64,000 nucleotides of DNA, taken from contig JBBQRS010000002.1 of assembly GCA_038214535.1 (NCBI GenBank), positions 1-64,000 of the forward strand, read 5' to 3'. The stretch is from JBBQRS01 sp038214535. GTDB taxonomy: Bacteria > Chloroflexota > Anaerolineae > CG2-30-64-16. Positions 33,539 through 41,472 of the stretch are shown piece after piece (position 1 is the first letter of the stretch; each line of letters begins with the position of its first letter). Position numbers and translations under genes: made by a program. Under the pieces are notes generated by a model. That model was not told where the DNA came from, ran no database searches, and saw nothing but the letters and a program-made list of their open reading frames with translations.

Positions 33539-36529
33539 TTATACATCACGACGGGGCAAAAATGTCGCGCCGACGGCCAGGGCCAGCAACGCCAGGCTGA
33601 CCAGGCTGATCGCGACCCCCCGCCGCCAGCTTGCGGGCCGATACTCGAAGGTCACCGCGTGGATACCTTCATCCAGCAGCACCGCGCGGAAAATCCCGTT
33701 GGCGCGATCAGCCTTCGCCGGGTAGCCGTCCACGATGGCCTGCCACCCCGGATAGTACGCATCGGCGACCACCAACGCCGCCAGTTTGCCGACGAATACG
33801 CGATAGGTCTGCTCTTCAGGCGTCATCTCGACGGCCTCGACCCATTCCTGGCTGTTGGTCTGTTGTGGCGCGCGCGCGGGCGTGTTGCCTTCGAGGATGA
33901 CTTCCATCCGCGGATCGAAGCTCGGGGCGGCCATCCGCGCCATGGCCTCGGGCAGGTCTTGTGCGGGGGTCAGCCCATGAGCCAGCCACGCCCGGCCCGG
34001 CGCGTCCATCCGCTGATATATCTTAACATCCCCCGAATGCACGCGATCGAGGTCGCCGCGTTGCGACACGGTGATGCTGGTATGCGCGCCCGTGCGGTTG
34101 TCGAGCAGGCTCAGCCCGCGCAGCACGAGCGGCCCCGCAGCTTCCGGTCGCACCCGGATGCTCACGGCGACCGGGGCGGCGGGCGCAGGGAAATTCAGCG
34201 TGCCCAGGTAATCGCGGCCTTCTCCTGCGTCGTCGGGCCACATCCGGGCAACTCGCGCGCCCGATTCGGTGGCCTGCGCCGAGTCGGTGTCTTGCCCCGC
34301 CAGCAGATCCAGATAGATCACCGGCGGCTCCGTATCGGTCTCGATGATGACTTCCGCCACGCGTTCCCCGGCCGGCGCCTCGCCTGCGACGCTCGACACC
34401 ACGCCGATGCCCGTCGCCGTAAAGGGCGCGTTTCGCCCGCTCAGGTCCAACCGCAGGCTTTGCCCCGGTTCGATCACCGCAGTGTGCTCCAGGTCGTAAT
34501 AGACGTCATCCAGCCACAGGTCGCCCTGCTTGTCCGTGACGACATAGGTGATGCCCGCCAGGTCGAGCAGCCGCGCTTCCGGCGTTCGGCGCAATTGCTC
34601 GCGCAGCCTTCCGTCCGGCAGACGCTCAGCGTCCGGCAGGAAGAGGGATGTGAAATTGACATAATCATCGGTCGGCAGCAGCCCGCCGTCATAGCCGTCC
34701 GCCGCGGGCAGTTGCAGATAGAGCGAGAGATTCGGCGCGATGACTTCCATCAGTTTGGCTGCGCGTATCATGCGCTCGACCCCCTGCGGGGGCAAGCGAT
34801 CCGCCTGGAGCGCGTGCAATTCGGCCAGATCGCCGGGATCGTAGCGGATGTCCGACAGGCTCAGGAAGCGCTCGCGTCCGGCGGGCGAGCCGTCCTCCAG
34901 CGCCAGCAGGGCAGCCGGCGCGTTGCGCAGACTCAGCGCCAGCGGCGCGGTCGCGAGGGTAAAGGGCAGCCCGCGCGCGCCGACCCACAATTCGGCCAGC
35001 GTCAGCCCGACGAGCAGGTAACGCGCCGGGGAGAAACCGCGCCGTAGGGCAACCATCAACCCGCCCGCAAGCGCGGCCACGCCGATCCAGGCCGCGACGA
35101 CGCGCCAGTCCGGGTATATTTGCACGACGAGCAGCATCCCCAGCGCCAGCGCCCCGGCGATGAGCCACGCACGACGATGCAACGCGCCCTGTTCGTAATG
35201 CGCAGTCTTCGGCGTTCTTGCAAGGGCGTCCAGCCCATAGCCTGCCAGCCCCGCCACGCCTACGGCGTACAGCGCCAGCCAGCGCACCGGCGCGCGAAAC
35301 AGGTCGAAACCTGGTACGAACCGCCACAGTAGATAATAGACCGGGTTATAGGCCCCGAACGCCAGAAACAGCCCCGCCACGGCCAGCGCCCCCAGCGCGA
35401 TGGCGGAGGTTGCGCCGGGGTCGTCAGACCGCCGTCGCCACGCGGCCCACGCCCCGACGCCCGCCAGCATCAGGGCCGCGATCCCCGTGTAACCGACGAA
35501 TTCCGCATAGCCCTCGCTGCCGAACGACTGCGCCAGCCCGCCCCCGAACGGCGGCAGCAGGCTTTGCAACAGCAAGCGCGGTTGCAGGGAGAAGCTCGCC
35601 GCCTGGCGGAAGGGCAACCCTCCGCTGCGCCAGCCCAGCGCGGTCAGTTCCAGGGTGGGCAGCAGTTGCGCCGCAGAGAGCCCCATCGCCGCGGGCGCGG
35701 CCGCCAACACCGCGAGCCTGCGCCACCGCCGTTCGTCCCGCGCCATGAGCGCCGTCAAGACGACAAAAAGCGCCAACGCGACCATGTTCACGAAAAAGGT
35801 CTGGGTGTGTCCGGCGAGGAAAGACAGGGCGATGACGAGGATCAGCGCCGCGCCCCAACGCACGATACCCCGCCGGTCGGCGGCCCGCGCCGTCTCATCG
35901 GCCAGCCACAGCAGCCCCGGCAACCACGCCAGCCCGTTGAGCTGGTTGATGTTCTCGACGCGCGCCAGTGCGAACCCGCCCAGCCCGAAGACGACACCCG
36001 CAAGGAACCCCGCCAACGGCGTCAGCCGCAGGGTGCGGCGCGCCAGCGCGTACATCAGCGCGGCCGCCAGCCACGCATGGAGGATGGCCGACCAAACGAG
36101 CGCACGCTCGGCGGGCAGCCAGATCAACGGCCAGTGGAGCGGGTAGAGGACGGCCGATTGGATATTTGCCAGGAAGGGCGCGCCGAAGAAGAGGTATGGG
36201 TTCCACAACGGGATGCGCCCGGCGCGCAGCGCCTCGCTGCGATAAGCCCAGTACGGCGTGAAATAGGTCAGGGCGTCAATCCCCGCGAGGATGCGGTTGG
36301 TCAAACCCAGCGGCCACATCACGCCCAGCGTCGCCAGCGCCAGCCCGATCAGCGCGGCGAGATCGGGCCAGGCGCGCCGATCAGGGATGCCAAATATATG
36401 CGTTGGACTGGAGGCCTCAGCCGGTTCTCGGGGGCGATCAGCGTCGTGCATTTGATCGGCTGAAGCCTCGACTCCAGGTAAATTTGCAATGCTTGCTCGC
36501 CGGCGCGGCGCGGCGGATGGCGCGCTCAC
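33539..36529 (-). CDS. YfhO-like polytopic membrane protein
   Basis: This 996-aa protein has a hydrophobic N-terminal part (about 12 TM helices up to residue 520). GIDALTYFTPYWAYRSEALR and LWNPYLFFGAPFLAN are the family signature of YfhO-type proteins. A large extracytoplasmic beta-rich domain and a final TM helix follow. YfhO homologues modify cell-wall polymers with lipid-linked sugars. The GTG at 36529 overlaps the upstream TGA by GTGA, typical coupling; a GTG at 36562 is also in frame. Residues 18-45 or so are encoded by a palindromic repeat (36404-36478). Confidence 0.85.
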   Translation of the reverse strand: MSAPSAAPRRRASIANLPGVEASADQMHDADRPREPAEASSPTHIFGIPDRRAWPDLAALIGLALATLGVMWPLGLTNRILAGIDALTYFTPYWAYRSEALRAGRIPLWNPYLFFGAPFLANIQSAVLYPLHWPLIWLPAERALVWSAILHAWLAAALMYALARRTLRLTPLAGFLAGVVFGLGGFALARVENINQLNGLAWLPGLLWLADETARAADRRGIVRWGAALILVIALSFLAGHTQTFFVNMVALALFVVLTALMARDERRWRRLAVLAAAPAAMGLSAAQLLPTLELTALGWRSGGLPFRQAASFSLQPRLLLQSLLPPFGGGLAQSFGSEGYAEFVGYTGIAALMLAGVGAWAAWRRRSDDPGATSAIALGALAVAGLFLAFGAYNPVYYLLWRFVPGFDLFRAPVRWLALYAVGVAGLAGYGLDALARTPKTAHYEQGALHRRAWLIAGALALGMLLVVQIYPDWRVVAAWIGVAALAGGLMVALRRGFSPARYLLVGLTLAELWVGARGLPFTLATAPLALSLRNAPAALLALEDGSPAGRERFLSLSDIRYDPGDLAELHALQADRLPPQGVERMIRAAKLMEVIAPNLSLYLQLPAADGYDGGLLPTDDYVNFTSLFLPDAERLPDGRLREQLRRTPEARLLDLAGITYVVTDKQGDLWLDDVYYDLEHTAVIEPGQSLRLDLSGRNAPFTATGIGVVSSVAGEAPAGERVAEVIIETDTEPPVIYLDLLAGQDTDSAQATESGARVARMWPDDAGEGRDYLGTLNFPAPAAPVAVSIRVRPEAAGPLVLRGLSLLDNRTGAHTSITVSQRGDLDRVHSGDVKIYQRMDAPGRAWLAHGLTPAQDLPEAMARMAAPSFDPRMEVILEGNTPARAPQQTNSQEWVEAVEMTPEEQTYRVFVGKLAALVVADAYYPGWQAIVDGYPAKADRANGIFRAVLLDEGIHAVTFEYRPASWRRGVAISLVSLALLALAVGATFLPRRDV
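36404..36478. repeat. Palindromic repeat, GGCTTCAGCCGG family, copy 3, inside a coding region
   Basis: TGGACTGGAGGCCTCAGCCGG-type left arm (one mismatch to the family) and TCGGCTGAAGCCTCGACTCC right arm lie within the N-terminal codons of the YfhO-like gene. The insertion keeps the frame. It encodes a polar stretch ahead of the first TM helix. Confidence 0.82.
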
Positions 36530-38067
36530 GGCCCGTTCGCCGGCGTAATGCGATAGAGCCACGCCGTCTCCCCGTTCGCCATCGGCAGGCGTTGCGCGTC
36601 ATCCAGCGCCAGCGCGTGCGTCTCCAGCGCAAGCCGCACGTCCTGCGCCGCGCCGGAGTCGGATGGCGGCAACACTACCCACTGACCGCGATCCGGTTCC
36701 TCCCGCGCCGACTGCGCAGCGTCGGCGGCCAGCTTCCACGCCGACCCCCACCACCGGCGCTCCAGCGGCGCGTCGAACAGGTAGTAGTCGTAATGCCAGC
36801 CCAGCGACCGGTAATAGAGCGCGTCGCCCGGCGGCAGCTCGCGCAATTCCATCGCCAGCGCCTTCACCCCCGCGTACGCCCCGTGATCGCTCCCCACCGG
36901 CAGCCGCCCCAGCGCTCCGCTCACCGTCCCCCACGCCACCGCCGCCACAACCAGCGCCACGAGTCCCCTCTCCCCGTGGGAGAAGGTCAGGGTGAGGGCG
37001 CGGTCAGGAGTGAGGGCGCGATTCGTGACCCCCCGCGCGGCCAGCAGCGCCACCCACGGCGTCAGCGGCAGTAAATACCGATCCCACGGCTGGAAGGTCA
37101 AAATCACGTGCAGGGCGAGAAACCCCACCACGTATGCCGCGATGATGCGATCCAGAGCCGCGCCGCCACGCCGGAACGCGGCAATTCCCGCAACGGCGGC
37201 CAATCCGCCGATGAGGGCCGTCACAACAGGCGGCCCGAACAGATAGCGCAGCGGCCCAAGCCAGTCGGCCACGCGCGCCGGCCATTGCGCGACCTCTGCC
37301 ACGTGCAACCCCCCATAAGTTGTCAGGCTGCGATCCCAGAAGCTGGGGCGCTTTACCCACCGCAGGCTATCCCACCAGGTGACCGGCACGAAGATCAGCC
37401 CGAACCCGAAGAGCGCGGGAATCAGCGCATAGGCGAGGAAGCGGATCGGCCGGAAGTGGCCCTCTCTCTGCGTCTGGTTGAGCGCTAATAGCATGACGAC
37501 CAGCGGGATCACCAGCAGCCCCTGCTGCTTGCTTGCTGTCGCCAGCCCCACGGCCAGCCCCACCAGCAGCGACCGCCCCGCGATGGCCGCCCAGCACGCC
37601 GCCAGCATGAAGACCACCAGCCACGGGTCGGTGAACGCCGTAGGAGAGAACTGAATGGCGAACCCACACGCCCCCAGCAGGAGGGCGGCGATCAGCGCCG
37701 TCTCACGCCCGTAGGCGCGACGGACGAAGCCATAGAAGAGCGGCACGGCCAGGATGCTCGCGATCATCCCCGGCAGGCGCAATGCCATCTCCGCAGGGCC
37801 GAACAATCGCAGCGCCGCAGCTTGCAGATAAAGGACCAACGGCGGCTTGTCAACCCACGAGGTCAGCAACCAGGGGTCGCGCCCGGACGCGATCAGGCGC
37901 GCCCAGGAACCGTAAAGCGCCTCGTCTTGGTGTAGCGGATGATGCGCAAGCCAGAGGGGGATGCGTAGTGCGGTCGCCAGCGCGATCAACGCCGACAGCA
38001 GCAGGGGTGCGCTCAGGGCGCGCCCGCCGGCAGCGGGGACGGCGCGCAGACGCTCCGCCGCGGTCAT
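36526..38067 (-). CDS. GT39-type glycosyltransferase (ArnT/PMT-like)
   Basis: This 513-aa membrane protein has about eleven TM helices and the early extracytoplasmic motif HHPLHQDEALYGSWAR. It has the catalytic Asp-Glu of GT-C transferases that use polyprenyl-phosphate sugars. SWVDKPPLVLYLQAAALRLF is the second family block. ATG 38067 (GGAG upstream) starts 4 bp after the GT2 stop. The segment RALTPDRALTLTFSHGERGL near residue 375 is encoded by a CTCTCCC-type palindromic repeat inserted in frame. The likely donor is the product of the adjacent GT2. Confidence 0.86.
   Translation of the reverse strand: MTAAERLRAVPAAGGRALSAPLLLSALIALATALRIPLWLAHHPLHQDEALYGSWARLIASGRDPWLLTSWVDKPPLVLYLQAAALRLFGPAEMALRLPGMIASILAVPLFYGFVRRAYGRETALIAALLLGACGFAIQFSPTAFTDPWLVVFMLAACWAAIAGRSLLVGLAVGLATASKQQGLLVIPLVVMLLALNQTQREGHFRPIRFLAYALIPALFGFGLIFVPVTWWDSLRWVKRPSFWDRSLTTYGGLHVAEVAQWPARVADWLGPLRYLFGPPVVTALIGGLAAVAGIAAFRRGGAALDRIIAAYVVGFLALHVILTFQPWDRYLLPLTPWVALLAARGVTNRALTPDRALTLTFSHGERGLVALVVAAVAWGTVSGALGRLPVGSDHGAYAGVKALAMELRELPPGDALYYRSLGWHYDYYLFDAPLERRWWGSAWKLAADAAQSAREEPDRGQWVVLPPSDSGAAQDVRLALETHALALDDAQRLPMANGETAWLYRITPANGP
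36964..37020. repeat. CTCTCCC/GAGGGTGAGGG repeat inside the GT39 coding region
   Basis: CCCCTCTCCCCGTGGGAGAA plus GGTCAGGGTGAGGG belongs to the repeat type at 8152-8239 and is translated in frame. It lies between two hydrophobic segments, so it adds a polar loop. Confidence 0.7.
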
Positions 38068-38071
38068 CGGG

Positions 38072-38824
38072 TCACTCCGCGATTCGGTAGCGCAACAGCG
38101 TCCACGCGACGGTGATGCCGTCATGCCAACTGATCTTTTTGCCCTCGCCGTATTCGCGCCCGGTGTAAGAAATGGGGACTTCGTAGATGCGATAGCCGCG
38201 TTTCAGGATCTTCGCCGTGATCTCCGGGTCGAACCCCCAGCCTTTTTCCTTCAGGTGGAGTTGCTCGGCCACGTCACGCGTGAAGGTTTTGTAGCCCGTC
38301 TCCATGTCGCTGAGGATGGTATCAAACAGGATGTTAGTCATCAGCGTCAGCATCTTGTTGCCGAGCATGTGGGTGAAGAACATGGCCTTGCGTGGCCCGC
38401 CGAGGAACCGGCTGCCGTACACTACGACCGAGCGCCCTTCAAGGATGGGTCGCACCAGATCGGGAAAATCGCGCGGGTCATACTCCAGGTCGGCGTCCTG
38501 CACCACCAGAATATCGCCGTCGGCGTGTTCGATGGCGGTGCGCACGGCCGCGCCCTTGCCCATATTCTGCTCGTGGTAATGCACCTGCACGTCGGGGTAG
38601 GCCGCAAGTTGTGGCAGGAGGTCGCGCGTGCCGTCGGTAGACCCATCATCCACGATGACGATTTCTTTTTCTATGACGATCTCGCGCTCCCCGTCACTGC
38701 CGGCTGTCGTGCGCGGCCGGACATCGCGGACAGTCAGGCGCACATCCACGTCACGCACGCGCTCCACGATCTCGACGATCGTTGTTTCTTCGTTATAACA
38801 GGGGATCAATACGGAGAGCTTCAC
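38072..38824 (-). CDS. GT2 family glycosyltransferase (polyprenyl-phosphate sugar synthase-like)
   Basis: This 250-aa cytosolic GT-A enzyme resembles dolichol/polyprenyl-phosphate mannose or glucose synthases. It has KLSVLIPCYNEE, IVIVDDGSTDGT, NMGKGAAVRTAIEHADGD, VVQDADLEYDP (DxD) and DMETGYKTF. The GTG at 38824 places the start right at the first strand. The longer frame to 38902 runs through the terminator at 38861-38892. Between the first helix and IVIVDD there is an unusual extra segment of about 25 residues (VRLTVRDVRPRTTAGSDGER). It precedes the GT39 and YfhO genes as one operon. Confidence 0.88.
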   Translation of the reverse strand: MKLSVLIPCYNEETTIVEIVERVRDVDVRLTVRDVRPRTTAGSDGEREIVIEKEIVIVDDGSTDGTRDLLPQLAAYPDVQVHYHEQNMGKGAAVRTAIEHADGDILVVQDADLEYDPRDFPDLVRPILEGRSVVVYGSRFLGGPRKAMFFTHMLGNKMLTLMTNILFDTILSDMETGYKTFTRDVAEQLHLKEKGWGFDPEITAKILKRGYRIYEVPISYTGREYGEGKKISWHDGITVAWTLLRYRIAE

Positions 38825-38860
38825 AGGCGCATTTGCCTTCCGGGTCCAAGATGAAGCAAG

Positions 38861-38892
38861 CAAAGCCGTCGGGCCTGAGCCGGACGGCTTTG
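38861..38892 (-). terminator. Terminator after the ANTAR response regulator gene
   Basis: CAAAGCCGTC (38861-38870) and GACGGCTTTG (38883-38892) form a perfect 10-bp stem. On the minus strand a moderately T-rich tail (CTTGCTTC) follows. It lies between the regulator stop and the GT2 start. Confidence 0.6.
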
Positions 38893-38919
38893 TCCACACC
38901 ATTAGCGTTTAGCGATGGA

Positions 38920-39504
38920 TCAGCCTTGCCCCACCTGATACGCCAGGATGATGGCCTCGGCGACGTCTTTCATCGCCTTCCGGTTGTCCATGCTCATCTT
39001 TTGGATTTTGCGGAAGGCTTCGGCCTCGCTCAAGCCCTGCTTGTCCATCAGGATGCCCTTGGCGCGATCCACCAGCTTGCGGGTCTCCAGCGCCTGTTGC
39101 AAATCCACGACCTGGCTTTGCAACTCCTGGAACTCGCGATAGCGCGCCAGCGCCACCTCAATGGCCGGGGTGAGGTCTTCCTCGCGATACGGCTTCACCA
39201 GATAGGCCACCACGCCCGCTTCGCGCGCGCGATCTACCAGCTCGCGCTGGCTATAGGCGCTGAGCAGAACCACGGGCGCTACGCGCTCCTCGGTCAGGAT
39301 CTTCGCGGCCTCGATACCGTCCATGTCCGCCATCTTGATGTCCATGATGACGACGTTCGGCTTGAGCTCGCGGGCCTGGTTGACGGCGCTCATGCCGTCT
39401 GCGACTTCGCCCACCACCAGGTAGCCCAGGTTGGTGAGCATCTCGCGCAAGTCCATGCGGATCAACGATTCATCGTCGGCGATGATGACACGTGTGCGTT
39501 CCAT
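38920..39504 (-). CDS. ANTAR-domain response regulator (PdtaR-like)
   Basis: This 194-aa protein has a receiver domain (about 1-120; IIADDES acidic pair, phospho-acceptor Asp55 in VIMDIKM, Lys in LVKPYRE). A coiled-coil linker and an ANTAR domain follow (about 130-190; LVDRAKGILMDKQGLSEAEA). ANTAR regulators bind paired RNA hairpins and prevent transcription termination. Start ATG 39504 has GGAGGG upstream; the ORF start at 39516 is less supported. The HisKA_2 kinase upstream is the obvious partner. Confidence 0.92.
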   Translation of the reverse strand: MERTRVIIADDESLIRMDLREMLTNLGYLVVGEVADGMSAVNQARELKPNVVIMDIKMADMDGIEAAKILTEERVAPVVLLSAYSQRELVDRAREAGVVAYLVKPYREEDLTPAIEVALARYREFQELQSQVVDLQQALETRKLVDRAKGILMDKQGLSEAEAFRKIQKMSMDNRKAMKDVAEAIILAYQVGQG

Positions 39505-39537
39505 AAATCCCTCCACAAACGAATAACCAATCCGTTA

Positions 39538-39543
39538 ATTATA
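39538..39543 (-). promoter_or_regulatory. Possible -10 element upstream of the response regulator
   Basis: A perfect TATAAT on the minus strand lies 33 nt before ATG 39504, in the gap after the kinase gene. No good -35 box is seen at 16-18 bp, so activation or a weak promoter is possible. Confidence 0.4.
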
Positions 39544-39598
39544 CCCGGCATTTGTATCTGACGGTGTGAACCGAGTTACAGTTCCGCGCATAAAGGTA

Positions 39599-41077
39599 TC
39601 ACATACTTGCCGGCTTTGGAAACTCGACCGAGGCCACAACTTCGCCAGCTTCATTTTTCAGGCCTAACTTGCCGTGCAGGTCGCTCTGCACCAGCGTGCG
39701 CACGATCTGCAGGCCGAGACTGTTGGTCTGCGTCATGTCGAAGTTCGGCGGCAAAAGGTCGCCGTCGTTGCGCACTTCGATGCGCACGGTGTCGCCGCCG
39801 TCTTCCAGCAACACGCGCACGTGGCCCTGTTTGGCCGTTTCAAAACCATGCTCCACCGCGTTCTGGATCAACTCGTTGATGACGAGCGCCGAAGCCGTCG
39901 CCTGCTGGCTGGGCAGGTAGATCGAGGGGCCGTCCATCGAGTATGCGATATTCTGGCCGGGCAGGGCGCTCACCTGGCGGCTCTGGCCGATGATGCGTTG
40001 GCAAATCTCCCGGATATTGATGGCCTGCCGCTCGTCTTTCGACAGGAACTCGTGAATCACGGCGACGCTCAGGATGCGGGTGATGGCTTCGTTGATCGCC
40101 TGGAGCGCCTCCGGCTCGTTCGTCCGGCGCGCCTGCATTCTCAGCGTCGCGGCGATGGTTTGCAAGTTGTTCTTGACGCGATGATGCACTTCCTGGATCA
40201 TGGTCGTCTTGACGTCGAGCTCTTGCTTCTTACGGCGCTCTTCCGTCGCATCGTGAATCATGATCATCACGCCGCCCACGTCGCCCGGCCCCGGTCGCGC
40301 CATGGTTAGCCCTTGCAATCTGCCCCGAAGGGTGGGCGGCTGCCAGACGGGCAGCGTCTTGCGAATCCAGATCTGCCCTTCTTCGATGCACTCCCGCTCC
40401 AATGGTTGCCGCGCAAACATGGATTCGGCGGCCATCTCGTCGTCGTCGGTACCCAGCTCATTAAGCCGCTTGCCGCGCAGGTCATCCATATAGCCCAGGC
40501 GGCGATACAGGTTGTTGGCGATGCCGCTCAGATAGGTGATGCGCCGCTGGCCGTCAACGAACAGGATGCCGTCCCATTCCCCGAACGGCGAGAGGTTTTC
40601 CGTACGCACCAGTTCCCCGCGGATGCACATCCAGCGCAACCAGTCTACAGCATAGCGAAACGACCGGTGCCGGCTGTGGTGCCGCTCAACCTGGATCAGG
40701 CTGGTTTCCATGCTCAGAAACGCCAGCGGCTCGCCGCTTTGGCCGCGGATCGGATAGACTTGTTGGACGATGGGCGCGCTTGAGGGCATCAGTTGGCGTT
40801 GCGCCCGCATCGGCCAACTACGCCGCCAAGACTCCAGGATAATGGGCGAATCTTGCCGCGTAAGCGTCTTGCCGATAAGCTCAGCGTCGTAGAGCGAGGT
40901 GATAGAATGAGGGTGCGCCTGTGCGACAACGACGACCTGCTCCGCGTTACGCGGGCAGACCAGCAACAGGTCGGAACGGGTTAAATCGGCGGTGATCGCC
41001 ATCCCCCGCTGGACATTCTCCAGTAGTTCGACGTCTGGCGCTGCTGCCGGCAGGCAAAGGCTCCGGATCTCGCTCAT
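39599..41077 (-). CDS. HisKA_2 sensor histidine kinase (PdtaS-like)
   Basis: This 492-aa soluble kinase has a GAF-like sensor (about 20-135) and a PAS-like domain (about 160-280; FVDGQRRITYLSGIANNL). The HisKA_2 dimerisation motif is MIQEVHHRVKNNLQT (phospho-His 298/299). The ATPase domain has ALVINELIQNAVEHGF (N box) and SLGLQIVRTLV (G box). No membrane segment is present, so it senses a cytosolic signal. Order and domain set match the mycobacterial PdtaS/PdtaR pair. The 94-bp gap to the regulator carries a possible separate promoter. Confidence 0.9.
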   Translation of the reverse strand: MSEIRSLCLPAAAPDVELLENVQRGMAITADLTRSDLLLVCPRNAEQVVVVAQAHPHSITSLYDAELIGKTLTRQDSPIILESWRRSWPMRAQRQLMPSSAPIVQQVYPIRGQSGEPLAFLSMETSLIQVERHHSRHRSFRYAVDWLRWMCIRGELVRTENLSPFGEWDGILFVDGQRRITYLSGIANNLYRRLGYMDDLRGKRLNELGTDDDEMAAESMFARQPLERECIEEGQIWIRKTLPVWQPPTLRGRLQGLTMARPGPGDVGGVMIMIHDATEERRKKQELDVKTTMIQEVHHRVKNNLQTIAATLRMQARRTNEPEALQAINEAITRILSVAVIHEFLSKDERQAINIREICQRIIGQSRQVSALPGQNIAYSMDGPSIYLPSQQATASALVINELIQNAVEHGFETAKQGHVRVLLEDGGDTVRIEVRNDGDLLPPNFDMTQTNSLGLQIVRTLVQSDLHGKLGLKNEAGEVVASVEFPKPASM

Positions 41078-41211
41078 GGCGGGTCACGCTTCTGCGCCGG
41101 TCGCCCTGCATCGAGCAAATCCGGCAATGGATCGCTGCCCCTCAACGGCCCTGAGCGCAGTCTACCCGGCCCAGCTACGCCGTTGTATGCGGGCGCAATC
41201 TTCACAAAATC

Positions 41212-41235
41212 GGGGGTGGGAACGGACCCACCCCC
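41212..41235 (-). terminator. Possible terminator downstream of tRNA-Pro
   Basis: GGGGGTGGG (41212-41220) and CCCACCCCC (41227-41235) form a perfect 9-bp stem. On the minus strand CGATTTTGTG follows. It lies about 106 bp beyond the tRNA 3' end. Confidence 0.45.
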
Positions 41236-41274
41236 ACAATAACGCTTTTAGTGCTGAGTTGCCATCCGAACATC

Positions 41275-41338
41275 CGTAGTTTAGCCCCTTGCGGGCGTCG
41301 CGACGGGCACAAGGCCTACGGGTTCTCAGATAAATTCT
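41275..41338. repeat. GTAGTTTAGCCCCTTG repeat family, copy 1
   Basis: CGTAGTTTAGCCCCTTGCGG, then CGACGGGCACAAGGCCTACGG and TTCTCAGATAAATT. The same blocks occur inverted at 46429-46500. Shorter relatives are at 51172-51203 and 57243-57298. Confidence 0.75.
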
Positions 41339-41415
<77 letters not shown>

Positions 41416-41425
41416 GACGTGTGTA

Positions 41426-41453
41426 AGTATACTCAAGCCGCCCAGATATGCAA
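41426..41453 (-). promoter_or_regulatory. Promoter of tRNA-Pro
   Basis: On the minus strand TTGCAT (41453-41448) and TATACT (41431-41426) are 16 bp apart. The -10 box ends about 10 bp before the tRNA 5' end. The -10 box is good and the -35 weak. Confidence 0.5.
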
Positions 41454-41472
41454 ATGACCGCCGCCACACCAG

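Noticed and set aside
38825..38902. N-terminal extension of the GT2 frame
   Set aside because: The extension runs through a terminator hairpin, and the GT2 fold begins exactly at the GTG at 38824.
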